DNA of 64,000 nucleotides. Origin: Bactrocera neohumeralis. Taxonomy: Eukaryota; Arthropoda; Insecta; Diptera; Tephritidae. Within the stretch, counting starts at the first letter, position 1, and every line of letters starts with the position of its first letter. The notes below the pieces were generated by a model. It was not told where the DNA came from and made no database searches. It worked only from the letters and a program-made list of their open reading frames with translations. The stretch lies in assembly GCF_024586455.1 (NCBI RefSeq), contig NC_065921.1, forward strand, positions 41,624,574-41,688,573, written 5' to 3'. Below are positions 12,434 through 25,793 of this stretch, one piece after another. Made by a program: the position numbers and the translations under genes.

Positions 12434-15400
12434 ATGTCGGACGAGGAAGAAGAATCAATGTCTGAAGGATTTTCAGCCAGCGAGGATGAATGGAAGCCAA
12501 CAAAAGATGTACGTGGTGGAGAATCATCTGATGATGATGATAGCGATTTCGAAGAGCTGCGTCAAACTGCAGGCGCGCAAAATATCAGTGGTTCTAGTGC
12601 TGTTGGAAGAAGAAAGTAAGTTTTATACCGTTCGTTGTGAAATTGTTGTTATACATATGTTTATAAATATGTGTGGTCAACTATAATAGGGGGACAACGG
12701 CTGCTAAGGCTGCTGTAAAGCAAACTGCCATTAAGAAACGCAAAGCCGCTGGTCAATCACTGCGCACTAAACTCTACAACAAATATCGGCCACCACCAAA
12801 AACATTTCTATCGCCAAATAGTGCTGGCAGTAATTCACCATCGGCGTCAACCTCACGAACGGCTTCAAAAAACGCCCCAATGCCCAATGAAAGTGGCGAA
12901 CCTGGCAACGACTCCAGCAGCGAATCAAGCGTCGAAGATTATCTGGTAAATCCAGAGGATATCGATTTTCAATCGAGCTTTTTCAACGTACAACGTATAG
13001 ACAAAGAAAAATCCACTTCACCAGTACCCGTTTTCGATTGCAATGCGGGTATAGCGAAACTCTCTGATTCGGATTCAGAGGATAACAACGAATCTAGTGC
13101 CGATGAGCAAGCAAATGGAAAGTCATTTGATTTTGCAAATTTGTTGGATAATGTTAATAGTCTGGAGCGTGCCAAGGAAACCATAGCGCAACGTGGTGCT
13201 GAAACCAAACAGCAAGTCACCAAAACAATCGGTGAAAATGTGAATGCAAACGCTATGGATGTCAACTCGCTACTTGCATTGGGCGAAAAGCAAAGTAATA
13301 CTGCCTTGCGTAGTGTTAAGTCGAAGGATGATGGCGAAGAGGAGGACGATGAATGTGAAATTGAACGTGCACCGCATAAACTAAGCAAAACGAAGTCGAC
13401 ACGCGTTAAACGGCATACTAAAACGCGACCAGCTTCAACGGTTGTCGCCGGAGATACTGATGATTCGGACTTTGAGGAAGTGGCAGGTAGGAAACGCAAA
13501 TAGTGGACTGTGAGTGGTAGAATGCTACTAATAAAATGTCTAAAATGCGCTTCCAATTGTTCAAATGAGACTGTGTGTAGGTTTGTGCGTACATTATGTG
13601 TTCTTAACTTTTTTCGATTTTAACATAATGGTTCATGTACCCATTCTTAAACGGTAATTTGAAATATATAAATAATAGACGAATTTGAAAAAACATTCCA
13701 ATAGATGTAAAACTGCAAGCATTCAGCTTTTTAAATATATTTTAAAACAGTAAATAAGCAGTTGACACATTCGTTTTACAATTTGCAATTTAAAGAAATT
13801 AACCTTTTATTCATATAGCATAATCAAGTGGGTGTTTACGTTAATAAATATTATACGTTGTGTTTTCGCGGTATTTGATTTAATATATACTTTTTATATT
13901 TAAATAAATGTCTTTTCAAGCCCACTTTTGTCGCAGCGTCCGTTTAAACAATAGCAAAATTAGAAAATATTCAATACCCAAGTACCTAAACCACTGTATG
14001 TATCTGTCTTGGTGCTGGTGAGGCATGGTTACGTATTGTCAAAAGAGTGTAATAATTAAAATTATATATAAAGTAAAGTATTATAGCTAGTAATGCAATT
14101 AAATATTTCGAAATCATATTAATGTAGTTAGAATTGTTCTTAAATTTAAAGTATTGATAGTGGTGAAATTTGGACGAACAATAGAATTATAGTACATGCA
14201 GATAACACGCTCAGTTTATCTATAACAGTCTATATCATTTGCAATTTGAAGCGCTTATATTCGTATGTATTAGTGTTTAGATTAATCTATTCATACAATT
14301 GAAGGGAACATGGTTTCTAAGTGACTGAAGAGAAACCATTTTAACTCTAAACTCATAAAATAATATAAAATTAACAGCATAAAATCATCGGTGTGTCAAA
14401 TATTCATTCAAATATACAAACATAACTAACTTCCTATTTACAATTTAATAGAAATAGATAACTGCACGTCATATTTTAATGCCAATAAACCCAAAATATG
14501 TTATCGAGCAGCTTTAGCAGCTATAATCAATATGTTCACTTTAAAAAATTGCATTAAATGTCTTTAAGTGCTAAAAATGAATGCATTTATAGTTTTATTT
14601 CCACTTTAAAGTAAATTTGGCGATGGAAAATTTAGTTTAATGTCGGATTTTAAAGTATAAGTAAACGGTTTTATCCTATATTAATTGAAAACAATTTTGA
14701 AAATTTGATTTAATATTACTATAACTGACACCAACGCTTAAAACTTTTTTATTTTTCGTAGAAAAATTTGTACAAGATTTCGCTTTTAAAAAACTTTTTG
14801 TCTAATATGTGACAGCGCCATGTAAACCAATATTTTTATATTTAAAAGCAAAAGTTGTTTTAACTAACCTCAAATTTCAGTTACTGACAACATTAACTAG
14901 TCATAGTAGCATATTTCATTTGTTTGTTACATATTTTACAAAACATATGTATTCATATATAGATTCATTAATTAACTCGAACTGATTGTTAACGAATTTA
15001 CTTTAAATCATGTATTCAAAAACGAAATTAAGCAAAGTTAAGTGTTTGTCAGAAGCAAAGGTGCAAAAAATCACAAAAATAAATACAAAAGTAAATAAAA
15101 TGAATAACTAAGGAAACAGCAAATTTAAAGCGAAAATTGTTAAAAACCAAATAAATAAAAATAAAAAATAATTTAAAAACAATTTTACCTTTTAGCGCAG
15201 CTGTAGTTAACACAAGTATGGAAAAGTTCTCAAACAATTAACCGTTAAATAATAAATGTAGTTAAATTCAAGTAAAACCCAAAAAATAATATAAAAAGTA
15301 AAGCATAAAAATTTATTTGGATTTTAAGCCGCACGATACACTTGCACACAAGTACACACATACTCACACGTTTAAGTGGAAAATAAAAACGCAAACAATT

Positions 15401-18400
15401 TAATGCAAAAAAGTAAAATAATCGTTTTTGTATAAAAAAAATTGGGTCCTTAATGGTGGTGGTCAATATAGGTTAAGCTTTAAATTTAAATATATTTTGG
15501 TGATGTTTAATATTTTTCTATAACTTTTGTGAGCTTATGCTATTAGTACGTTAGTATTCTGCAGTTGGCTTGTAGTTTCTACGTATTTGCATCTACGTCT
15601 AACTATCGCTTCCACTCGCAGTCACTAACAAATACCGTACGTCGCACCGCTACCGACAACTTACTTACTACAACTACTACTAAACTACCGGCTGTGCTAA
15701 TTTTACTTACGCTTGTTACTCCCATGTCATGGACATGCTTTTTTTCAATAATTTCAGAAGACACACACTCTGTGTCGCACTCAACCACTCACGATTCCAG
15801 CGCACTGCTGAACACCTCGGAGGGTTTGGAGATTCACGTGGAGCTGCCTGGCAAACAGCGGCGCACCAAAGAGAAAAACCAGCAGGACTTAGAGTTGGCG
15901 CTCAAACGAAAATTGAATCGCGATTTGAAAGAACGTTACTTTAATTTACACAAAACTACTTTATTGTGTTGTTTTGCACGTAGTTACCGTTACAATCGGC
16001 TGCTCAACGACACACCGCTGATGCAGGCCGCATTAAAATTGCTGCCGAGCAGCAATGCCTATCCACCAGTGCGTGGCACCGAGATCAAGTACTTTCAGTC
16101 AATGGTCACTTGGTATAAGACCGCTGTGAAGTTGGATTCGCCCAATTTATATGGTGAGAAGGTGCGTAAGAGTAGGCGGCGAGTGAAGCGGGAGCTCATG
16201 TCGCAGATTAAACGTAAGGAGGCAAGTTGCAAACAGGATTTTGTATTTATATTTGTGTGTTTACTGCGTGCGATGGGCTTGCAGTGCCGGCTGATTGTCA
16301 ATATGCAGCCGCTGCCGCTGCGGCCATCTCCATCAGATTTGTTGACGATCAAATTAAAGCGCGAGGGCGATAAAAAGGAAGAGGATGCGGTGGAGGTAAA
16401 GAAGTTGAAAGTCGAAAGTGACATAACAACTGGAACAGAGAGTAAGAAGCAGCTTGAAAAGACCAGCAAGGAGAAGGCTACAAAAGCAAAGGAAAAGAGT
16501 GTGAAAGAGGAGAAGAAGAGAGATAAAGAAAAAGAGAAAGCACGGGATAAGGGCAGTGAGAAGGCGGTTAAAGAGAAAGTCACGAAGGAAAAAGAAAAGG
16601 TAGGTAAGGATGTTGTCAAGAGTAGTCGTGCCAAGGTAGTTTCAAAAAATTCCGATAAGGAAGCGGTGCAGAAAAGCTCTCACGAAGTAAGTAAAAAAAC
16701 GCCAAGTGCCAAGCTAGCTGAATTAAAAGCGGTAGAGCAATCTGAAAGTAAGGATCACATTGTAAAGTTAAACGAAAATCTAACACAAACACAGCAGCCT
16801 TCAAAAAGAGCTCTGGTCAAAGTATCAAAAGAAGAAGCGGCAGCGGATGCTAAGAATGCACTGAACAGCTCAAAAGAAAAATTATCTACAAAGGAAGTAA
16901 AACCGAAGCTTTCGCGTCTAAAGAGCAAAAGAAATGTCACGAATCCTAATGAGCGTGACAAGCTCGACTTATCGGCTGATAAGCCTGGTCTCAGCGTTGA
17001 AGCAATGACAACTGCACAAGCCAAGCGGCAAATTTCCACTGAGAAGCCAATAATAAATAAAGCAAAAGCGGCAACTAAAAGCGCTAAGCCAGTAATACAA
17101 ATTGGTTCACCTGTCATACCGAAAATCGTGATCCAATCAGGTAAAACAGTTATCACTGCCGAACGTGAGAACCAACCACATGCCAGTAGCACCCGGACGC
17201 GTGTCACTCGTTCTCGGAGTAAATCCCCCAAAATGCATATCTCACCTACGTTCCTACAGAGCACAGATTATAGAAATAAATTTCCTGAGCCCGCAGCTAA
17301 TGTAAAAGCACTGCCGAAAGCTGGCCGTATCCCGACACGTGCAAGATCAAAAAGTCCAAAGCAGAAAATACAAATTTCGACAGATTTCTTGAAAGGACAT
17401 GGTACCAGCGCCGCCGAATCAATTGCAGGCAGCACACGAGTAGGACGTATCTTACGTTCACGTCAAAAATCCAATGAGGTTGCTGGTAGTGATAAAAAAC
17501 TACCGCCAGTGCCACAATTAGATGGCGCTGACGATAGTTTGGAGAAGGTGCCGTCTAAAAGTAAGCGTCCACAATTAAAAAAGTTGAAAATGAAATCGCG
17601 ATCGCGTGACGACGATTCCGATTCCGACTTTGAGCCGTCACCACCGAAACAGCTCAAAAAGCCGCCACAATTACCAACAAAGAAGCCTGTGGACCGTCGT
17701 GTGTTGTCGTCCGATGAGGAGGAAGGTGGTGGCGGTAAAGTCAAGCGTAATCCAACAGCGGCAGATATTTGGGTGGAAGTGTGGTCCGATGCGGAAGAGC
17801 AGTGGGTTTGCATAGAGTTGTTTAAAGGCAAATTGCACTCCGTAGAGGCGATCAGGGTAAGTTATATACGATTTTATGTTAAAAATGAGAAAATGCGCTC
17901 AAAAATTACTTTAAAAATAAATCATTTGAGTATGGTATTTTCTGAAATTTTTTAAAATACTATTTAAAAATAATAAAATACAAAATTTTTAGAAAGCCGC
18001 CTCTTCCAGTTTCGCCTACGTGTTCGCATTCCAAAATGATTTGAGCATTAAGGATGTGACTGCTCGTTATTGTCCCAATTGGACAACAACTGTACGCAAG
18101 TCACGTGTTGAACGCGCGTGGGTGGAGGCAGCCTTTGCACCGTACTATGGTCAACGCACAGCTCGTGACATTCGCGAGGATCAGGAGTTACGTCGTATAC
18201 ACGAAGAGAAACCCATGCCTACCTCAATTGCCGAGTACAAAGATCATCCGTTGTATGCGCTTCAGCGTCATTTACTTAAATTCCAAGCAATCTATCCGCC
18301 GGAACCACCAACCTTAGGTTTTATACGTGGTGAACCGGTATATGCGCGTGAGTGTGTGCACACCCTACATTCGCGCGAAATTTGGCTGAAGCAGGCTCGC

Positions 18401-19054
18401 ACTGTTAAGCTGGGCGAACAGCCTTATAAAATTGTAAAGGCGCGCCCCAAGTGGGATCGGGTAAATAAGCGAAGTTGCATAAATATTTTTATATAAATTT
18501 AATTTAATATTTTATATACGCTCCCATAGTTGACACAAACAGTCATAAAAGACCAACCGCTGGAGATTTTTGGGTATTGGCAGACAGAAGATTATGAGCC
18601 GCCAACCGCCGAAAATGGCGTTGTGCCACGCAATGCATATGGCAATGTGGAACTATTCAAAGAGTGCATGTTGCCCAAGAAAACCGTACATTTACGCTGT
18701 AAGTTATCCCAACAATTTTGTTTTTTTTTTTTATCAAGTGCAGATTCAATTACAATTTGTCTTTGATACCTTTCAGTGACGGGCTTAAACCGCATTTGCA
18801 AAAAACTTGGCATCGATTGTGCGCATGCAGTGATTGGTTTTGATTTTCATCAAGGCGCCTGTCATCCTCTATACGATGGTTTTGTCGTTTGTGAGGAGTT
18901 TGCCGATCAAGTGACGGCGGCTTGGTATCAAGATCAGGAAGAGCAAGAGAAAAAGGAGCAAGATAAATATGAAGCACGTGTTTATGGCAACTGGAAGAAG
19001 CTCATTAAAGGTTTGATTATACGCGAGCGGCTAAAGAAGAAATATAATTTTTGA
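12434..19054 (+). CDS. Xpc: DNA damage recognition protein XPC/Rad4 homologue (six exons)
   Basis: Nuclear damage sensor of global-genome nucleotide excision repair (mus210/Xpc in Drosophila), expected to bind distorted DNA with a Rad23-type partner and recruit TFIIH. Exons: 12434-12615, 12690-13486, 15758-17856, 17993-18460, 18530-18698, 18777-19054. All junctions are GT-AG and phases match (2, 1, 0, 0, 1), giving 1330 codons, close to the about 1300 of the fly protein. The N-terminus is an acidic Ser-rich tail (MSDEEEESMSEGFSASEDEW). The first part of the transglutaminase-like fold lies at about residues 380-510, is split by a roughly 480-residue Lys/Glu-rich linker, and resumes near 993 (DIWVEVWSDAEEQWVC). 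The DNA-binding BHD1-3 region fills the last three exons (HPLYALQRHLLKFQAIYP; GACHPLYDGFVVCEEFADQV). Reading through the exon-2 donor would stop at 13503 and give a truncated protein. Long intron 13487-15757 is AT-rich and empty. Confidence 0.95.
13487..15757 (+). other. Long Xpc intron 2 (2.27 kb), no content recognised
   Basis: Donor GTAGGA and acceptor TTTCAG are in matching phase 1 (g|aa restores Glu). The interior is AT-rich with no exon, RNA gene or transposon that I can recognise. The long reading frame at the right end (15565-15757) precedes the acceptor and is probably not coding. Confidence 0.7.
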
Positions 19055-19389
19055 ATGTAACTATGTACCCAGAGGCGTATTAGTGTTAAGTTACAAGTTT
19101 ATTATTACCGTATGTTTCGTTTTGTTTCGCCTGACGATTCTATGAATTTGTATTTTGCTTTCTGTATTTATGGTCCATATATGTACGTACTTGCGATTTT
19201 TGTATTTTTTTTTTTTTGTTTTAACTGTCGCATTATTTTTTTTCAATGTATATTAAAATAATTTCATGCTATGAAATAATATGCATTGTAGACAAATATA
19301 TATTAAGGATTTATAGTACGAACTGGTTTTTACAAAATAATACTATATACTTATACACTTTTTCTGTCCAGGAAATTCACCAAATTTGT

Positions 19390-19395
19390 AATAAA
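19390..19395 (+). terminator. Candidate poly(A) signal of Xpc
   Basis: AATAAA lies 336 nt after the Xpc stop. Another AATAAA lies at 19573-19578. Which one is used cannot be told from sequence. Confidence 0.35.
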
Positions 19396-20095
19396 ATAAC
19401 GTTGGTATTTAAGTATTTTGTATTGAAGTGTATACTAACAAGTCATGGTTAATGAAATGTGTGTCCATTGCATTTGTACTATATTTCCTCCATACGTGCA
19501 TTGTCTTCATTCAGATGCGCCACATGTATGTTTTGTCTTACTTGTGATTAAATAAGCAGTTTTGCATTCAAAAATAAAAGTTTTCTTTGTAATTAATGCT
19601 GTTTCATTTGATAGAGGCTTCAGGAGTTTTAGCAAATAATCCACTTCCACCGTATCTTGTGTTACACTATCAATATCAGTTACATATGTATATTCTCTAC
19701 TTTGGGTTTCTCTTTTTAAACATTTTGAAATTGTATTCAATTTCACTTCCGCGTATCTTTATTACCCTCCATATTTGTCTTATGTTTATAGCAGAACTGC
19801 TAACAATCGTTAATTATCGTTATCGATTAATAAACAAAGACGGTATTAAACTTCGTTACAACTGTGTATAAAACAAAAGAATTATGAAAACTCCAATTAA
19901 CAGTAGTGTTAAAGTTTCTAATAATATAAAGTGTGAAATTTTTAAAACTACTAAAATGTTTAAAAATACTAAAATAGTTATTAATATGGAAAATTGTATG
20001 ACTGTTTTGTGTTTATAGTGAACATTTTTAATGGAAAATTGCTTTTTATGTAAATTAATAAGAAGAATAGCAAGTTCTCCATATCAAAACATCTA

Positions 20096-21648
20096 CAGTA
20101 GCGGACAGTGAAATCCGGACAACCTGTGAGTTTGTATTTAAAACACGATTGTAACCGACAAGCGTAACTTTCTGCCGAAAGGATTATTCTTTCACATAAA
20201 TTTGTGCTCTGTACACGTTCTATAACAACTTTTAGTTTTTTTTTCAATAGTTTCAAAGTTTATTTCGTGCTTGTGCTTCGTTAAAGCTTAAATATGCCAA
20301 AATTAAAAAAAAAATGTACGAACTGCAAAAAAGTAATGTTTTTATTTTGCGAAAAGAAAATCTGACCATTCGGGAAATTAGTGATAGGCTTCAGCAAAAA
20401 AATTCCATGAGAGAATTTCTAAAAAATTTCGATGAAACAAGGTCTCTTAAGAGAAAAACTGGCTCTGGAGCAAAGAAGAAGACAAGTTCTAGGGAAGATC
20501 GGGTGATAGAACGTATCAGTTTGAGGAATCGCTTCAAAACTGCTGAGGACATTAAAGTGGAGTTATTTGAAGATGTCGGTACGGAAGTTAGCGCAAGACC
20601 TGTTCGTCGAAGGTTTCAAGAAGTAGAATTGAACGCTCGTCGGGCCGCCAAAAAAACACTTTTAACCTCAAAAGGATATTAAAATTGGACTCAACTTTAT
20701 TGGCGAAATGTAATCTTCTCAAATGAGTCCAAATTTAACATTTTTTGCAACGACGGTATGTCCTACATGAGAAGGAGAACTGGTGAGCGGTTCAAGGACG
20801 AATGTGTTCAAAGAACTGTTAAGCAGGCAGACAATGGTCTGGCGTTGCTTTTCCTATTATGGCCTTGAGCAACTAGCCCTAATAGAAGGAACCGTCAATG
20901 GGACTAAGTATCAGGAGCTACTTGAGACAGATTTATTACCTTCAATGGAAAACCATTTTTCACGAGCGGATGTCCTTATTTTTAAGGATGACTCTGCGCC
21001 CTACCATCGTGCCAAAATAGTAAGTATCATTTTTTTGAACAACTAGAGTTTATTATTACAATTTTAATTACAAATTTTATACTTGTCCTTTTTTCTTTCT
21101 TTACGGTGATGAATTATTTACCAATATCGGGGTCGCAGGTACCAGTCCGGATATCAATCCGATTGAGAACCTTTGGTTTGTAATGAAGGCTCAGGTATCA
21201 CAGAAGAGACCAAAGAATTTAGCAGAATTGGATGAAATTCTCAAAGAAGTGTGGTATAACGGTATTGGAGCAGGAACAATAAAAAACATGATAAATTCAA
21301 TGCCCGAGCGTAAAAAAGCCGTTATAAAAAGGAAAGGACGTTAGACAAAATACTAAAAAGAGTGTTTTTGTATAGATTAATGTTTCCTTTAACTAAAACT
21401 ATAAAATCATTTCTCTAATGTAAATAATAAAAAATACCTCTGTTTATAATGCTAGCTACCAAAATGATACAATATCTAAAAATAATAAAAAAAAATGTTT
21501 ATAAGTGCAATTCACAACATTGACTTTTTTGCGCTTAATACTAATGTACTAAATATATATTATTGTTTTAAAATTAAAAATTTAAACATTCCCTTAAAAT
21601 AATAAAGAAAAACTTTAATTTTTTAGTTTTCCGGATTTCACTGGCCTG
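20096..21648 (+). mobile_element. Tc1-like DNA transposon, inactive, nested in the Helitron
   Basis: Terminal inverted repeats share 'cagtgaaatccgga' and both ends are flanked by TA (20094-20095 and 21649-21650). Length is about 1.55 kb, normal for Tc1. The transposase, read in several frames, has an N-terminal helix-turn-helix region (ENLTIREISDRLQQ), FSNESKF where the first catalytic Asp is Asn, FKDDSAPYHRAK with the second Asp, and SPDINPIENLW with the final catalytic residue. At least three frame breaks and about 100 nt of extra AT-rich sequence before the last motif make it non-functional. Its ends sit in the Helitron's helicase 3' coding sequence, so it inserted after the Helitron. Confidence 0.85.
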
Positions 21649-24600
21649 TAATGTTTGTCCTTATGCCTTGTTTATATTAACAGCAAATCTAAGCTTGACG
21701 AGAAACTGAACCCTTTTAAATTGGAATTGAAGGTCAGTGGGAATAATTGGTATCCGAGGTATTATAACACTATTTCCCTTACCGACACCTGTTAAAATAG
21801 TAGCACCAATTATGTTCTGTGCCAATTTTGTTATCCGAAGCTTTGTTCCATTACATAGCCGAGGAGCATCTAGATTTTGCATAAGCATTACTGGTACATT
21901 TAGTTCAATTGAAGTTTATGCGAATGTACACCTGATGGTTCAAGAATTTAAAAACTCCACAGTTTATAATTGTATCCATTGACAAATATTCATTCATTTC
22001 TCCTTTAACCTCGTTTAAAATGGTCTTGGCGCTAATATTGCTCTTGCACACAACCACTGATCACTACACAAATTATGTTACAATTCTTGAAAAACATTAG
22101 CAATGAGATCCACATCACTTTCTACTAAATTACAAAATTCTCTTGACAGTAATAAATATGTAGCCCTCAGCGTCAACATCTAAACAACCATTACCAATTG
22201 TCAACAACATTTCTGCGTAAAGTCCTGAATCCGCGTCATTATGAAGATACACTCTCATATTCGTTTTCAGGCGGAGTTTTTCAACTGTCGACCATAAGCT
22301 TGATGATTTAATGCACGCTTGAATTTCATCTGCTGGTGTCCCCCTCTGAATCACTGGGAGAGTTTGACGCAAATCACCAGCCAATAAAACGACCATGCCT
22401 CCCATTATATCTGTACTATCTCGCAAGTCCTGAAGAGTCCGGTTTAAAGCCTTCTATAGCCTTCTTGTGAGACATTGTACTTTCATCCCACACTAAAAGC
22501 TTGCATTCTCGCAGCATGCTACCTCGTTAACTATTTTCACTAAAATTTCAGATTGACGAATATTCCTGTGCCAAATTCAATGGTAATTTTAAAACGGAAT
22601 GCGCCGTACGACCTCCTTTTAATAGCGTCGCGGCAATACCTGACGAAGCTACAGCAACTGCTATTTTTTGGTCTTTTCTCACGGACATTAATAATAAAAC
22701 GTTTTTCCAAGTCCTCCTGGTGCGTCGAGAAAGAAGTGTCCACCACTGCCGGAGTCTATTTTACGTAAAACTTGATGGAAAACATGATTTTACTCTGGAA
22801 GTAATTGAAGGACTAATTCCGTCACTTGATGTAGCAGTGCTATGAAATCATAATCTAGCTCTCGTGGAATTTCATTATCAAAATCATCCATATTGTTTCG
22901 TCGAGGGCTCGACATTCCAAAATCATCTAATTTTTTTCCAACCATCGTAAAACCTTGTTTTCGATTATAATAAGCGTTTTATTCTAGAAATGTTCACTGT
23001 AAGTAATATCTGTGTGTTCTTGCTAAAATTGATGTAAAATATCTTCAGCCATAGGATCAGGGTTAGAAAGACCGCAAAAAGATAAAAGCGTAGCGTGAAG
23101 TTCCCTAATTTTATCTGGCGATCGGCATTGTATAGCTTCCTCCATAGTTTCGTCCCAATGATTGTCATTTTATAACAGGCGCCAAGCTTCACATGCTTCT
23201 CGGTATGTTTGACATTCCTGACCATTGACAATTTTAAGTTCTGTAAAGCTAATTGATGCAACAACATGCGCAGAGAAAAGCATTCAAAATTCGTAACATG
23301 TACGGTATAGACACGACCTAGAGCATCCGATGCTTTAACCCCAGGTTGGTTTTGAACAGGTGTACCATGAATACGACGACGCCATTCTTTTTTTGAACTG
23401 TCTTTGTCATTCTGACAAAGGTGAAAAAAGCGTAGTCTTAGGAGAAGAAAAATCCTGTCTTGAAAGGAATTTTCATCAAAAAAGACACGCTGTCCGTTTT
23501 CTAATTGTACTGCAAGATGTGTAACAGTGGGATATCTTTCATGTAATGGAAAGCCAGGAAGCCGCCATGCTGCTTCATTGCTACTGACATATCTTCCTGC
23601 TTGATAAGTTTGTATTTCATTGAGGGCCTGTACAGCACCTTCATTTCGCAGATTGAAGATCGCCTGATCGCTTTCTTTATTGATATACTTGCAAATATAT
23701 TTAATTGCACACACAGAATTGCAAGCTTCAACATTAATGCGGCCGTTGAAGAATTTACACAAAATCGGGGAATAGGGCACTACCCAGCTATTATCAAAGC
23801 TCTTTACTTCCCCACTGCGAGTACGAATGTTAACTTGTTTACCACCATCAGCAGGCGCCCTACGTCCGTATAACGGGTAACCTTTATCACTGTGAACTGT
23901 TTCTTTAATCATTTCTCGAGGTTACTTTTTTGTACACTTTCAATTTTGCATGCAAGGGGATGCTGGATTGCGAGCTCCACAAGGACCATGTATCATATTT
24001 TTAATAACCGTGTCATACAGATTTTTATCTTCTTCTGGATCTGTAATTTCAGCGCAAATTATGTTGTCAATTCGATTAGGAAGTAGCTTCTGCTTTAGCC
24101 AAATTAATATGTGCACATGTGGTAGACCTCGTTTCTGCAATTCAATAGAGTACATATGGCACTGGACGTCTGCAAATATTTTTCCTTTTATTACAACGTT
24201 CATTAACTTTTGGACCTTTAATGTCATGTCGATCAGTGGCCTTTTGCCCAGACATAAGCTCTTGAGTTATATCCTGGCACGAAGGATCACAGGTAAAAGT
24301 TACGAAGAGATCAGGCCTTCCGTAAGTTCGTACATAAGAATATGCGCCTTGCGTGTACTCATGGAGATAACGGGGACTGTGCACAAAATTGGACGGCAAA
24401 ATAACAATTTTTCCAATGTCGTTAGGTCTGATATTATTGTCTGCGCTAATCGTGTCTTGTAAATGTATGTAATTTTCAGCTCGTAATGTTTTCTGGTTTA
24501 GAGAAATATAACGAAGACGTTCGCTCTCTACTTTAATATACGTAAGTATCTATCAAGAAATGATAAAAAGTTGACTTGTACGCAGAAGAAGGTTGAAGTC

Positions 24601-25780
24601 ATGTTCTCGAAGCATCATGTAATTCGCATAAAAGTCCATGCAGGAAACCTTTTTATTTGGAATTGGTTGTCCCATTGTTGTATTAATGACTGGAATATTA
24701 AAATGATATCCAGATTCTCCTTTACTGAAAATTAATGGGTACTGCAAAGCATCATAAAATCTATGAGTATCGGCTGCACGCTTTAGCTTATTGTCATGTG
24801 CCCGTTATACTATGTCTCGTGGAGAGCTCGGGTCACCAATAACCAAAACAGCAACTTCATTGACCATCGGCGCATTATAACGCCTTTCATGTTCGCCAAG
24901 TGGAGTTCGATCAGCATGAATGATAACTTTGTAGTTGTCTGAAGGCCAGTTGTCTATCGCACTTTTAAAGATATTTACCAAGACATTGTGACTGTGTAAT
25001 ATTCGTTGAATATTCAATACCGTTTCTCTTTCTACTCCTTCAATATATTGGCAACGACGATTTACTTCATTTTGTTCATCACCTATAAAGTATACCTGCA
25101 TTTACCTGGGCATTCTTATCACTTTATCAACTCCAAAGGATGTCATTTGAAAGCAAGAGTTATACTTTCTAATTTTGCTTAGAAATTACTTTGACTCATC
25201 TGCAACATTTCTTAATAACGTTTTCAAAGGCTCTTTTGGTTCACCAAGTAATGGAAGAGAAACTTTACCACCGGAACAGCACATTACAGCAGTTTCATCT
25301 TTCCATTTAAAAGCATCGCAGTACTGACATTTTTTATTCATTGAGCCAATAACAATCAAGGGATGATTATGATATTCAATTGAAGGATCATATTGAAACC
25401 CAGTACCATTAAACACAGTCCAATCATTACGCATGAAATTTCGGCGGCGCGTGGTCTGCATGTCTGCAATATGAATTCTTCTAGTGCGATTGTTCAGGTG
25501 TTTCTATCGCTCTTCTAGTTGTCTGCAGTGCAGCTTGTCTTTCTAAACGAACTCGTTCCTGAAGATGCGTTTCAGCTGCTCTCAAAACTCTTTGTCGCTC
25601 TGCTTGCTGTTGTCTTCTCAGCTCTGCGTCAGCCGAAGTTTCTTGATTTCGTGCAACTTTTGCGGCACGGGCCCGCGATGAAATTTTGGATATACCAGAT
25701 TTCCGCTTCCGAGGCATTTTCTAAGAAAAGCAGAGTAATAATTAACATCAGCGAGTAAGATCTATAATAATAGAGTGACT

Positions 25781-25793
25781 GCTAACCACAAAA
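25781..25793. repeat. Left target-site duplication of the RTE insertion
   Basis: GCTAACCACAAAA, identical over 13 bp to the copy at 29064-29076. The two copies bracket the LINE exactly. Confidence 0.9.

Noticed and set aside
12969..13556. 195-codon minus-strand ORF
   Set aside because: Lies opposite Xpc exon 2. Ser/Leu-rich composition is what an acidic Ser-rich coding strand gives in antisense.
15565..15757. Upstream extension of the Xpc exon-3 frame (64 codons)
   Set aside because: Precedes a good TTTCAG acceptor whose phase matches exon 2. The extension has no XPC similarity.
21018..21137. Possible intron inside the Tc1-like transposase (GTAAGTAT ... GCAG)
   Set aside because: Splicing there gives the wrong phase for the SPDINPIENLW frame. 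Random insertion/decay is simpler.
22540..22746. 68-codon minus-strand ORF taken as an independent gene
   Set aside because: It is the Helitron helicase Walker A region read in a shifted frame.
23950..24462. 170-codon plus-strand ORF
   Set aside because: Antisense of the Helitron Rep coding region.
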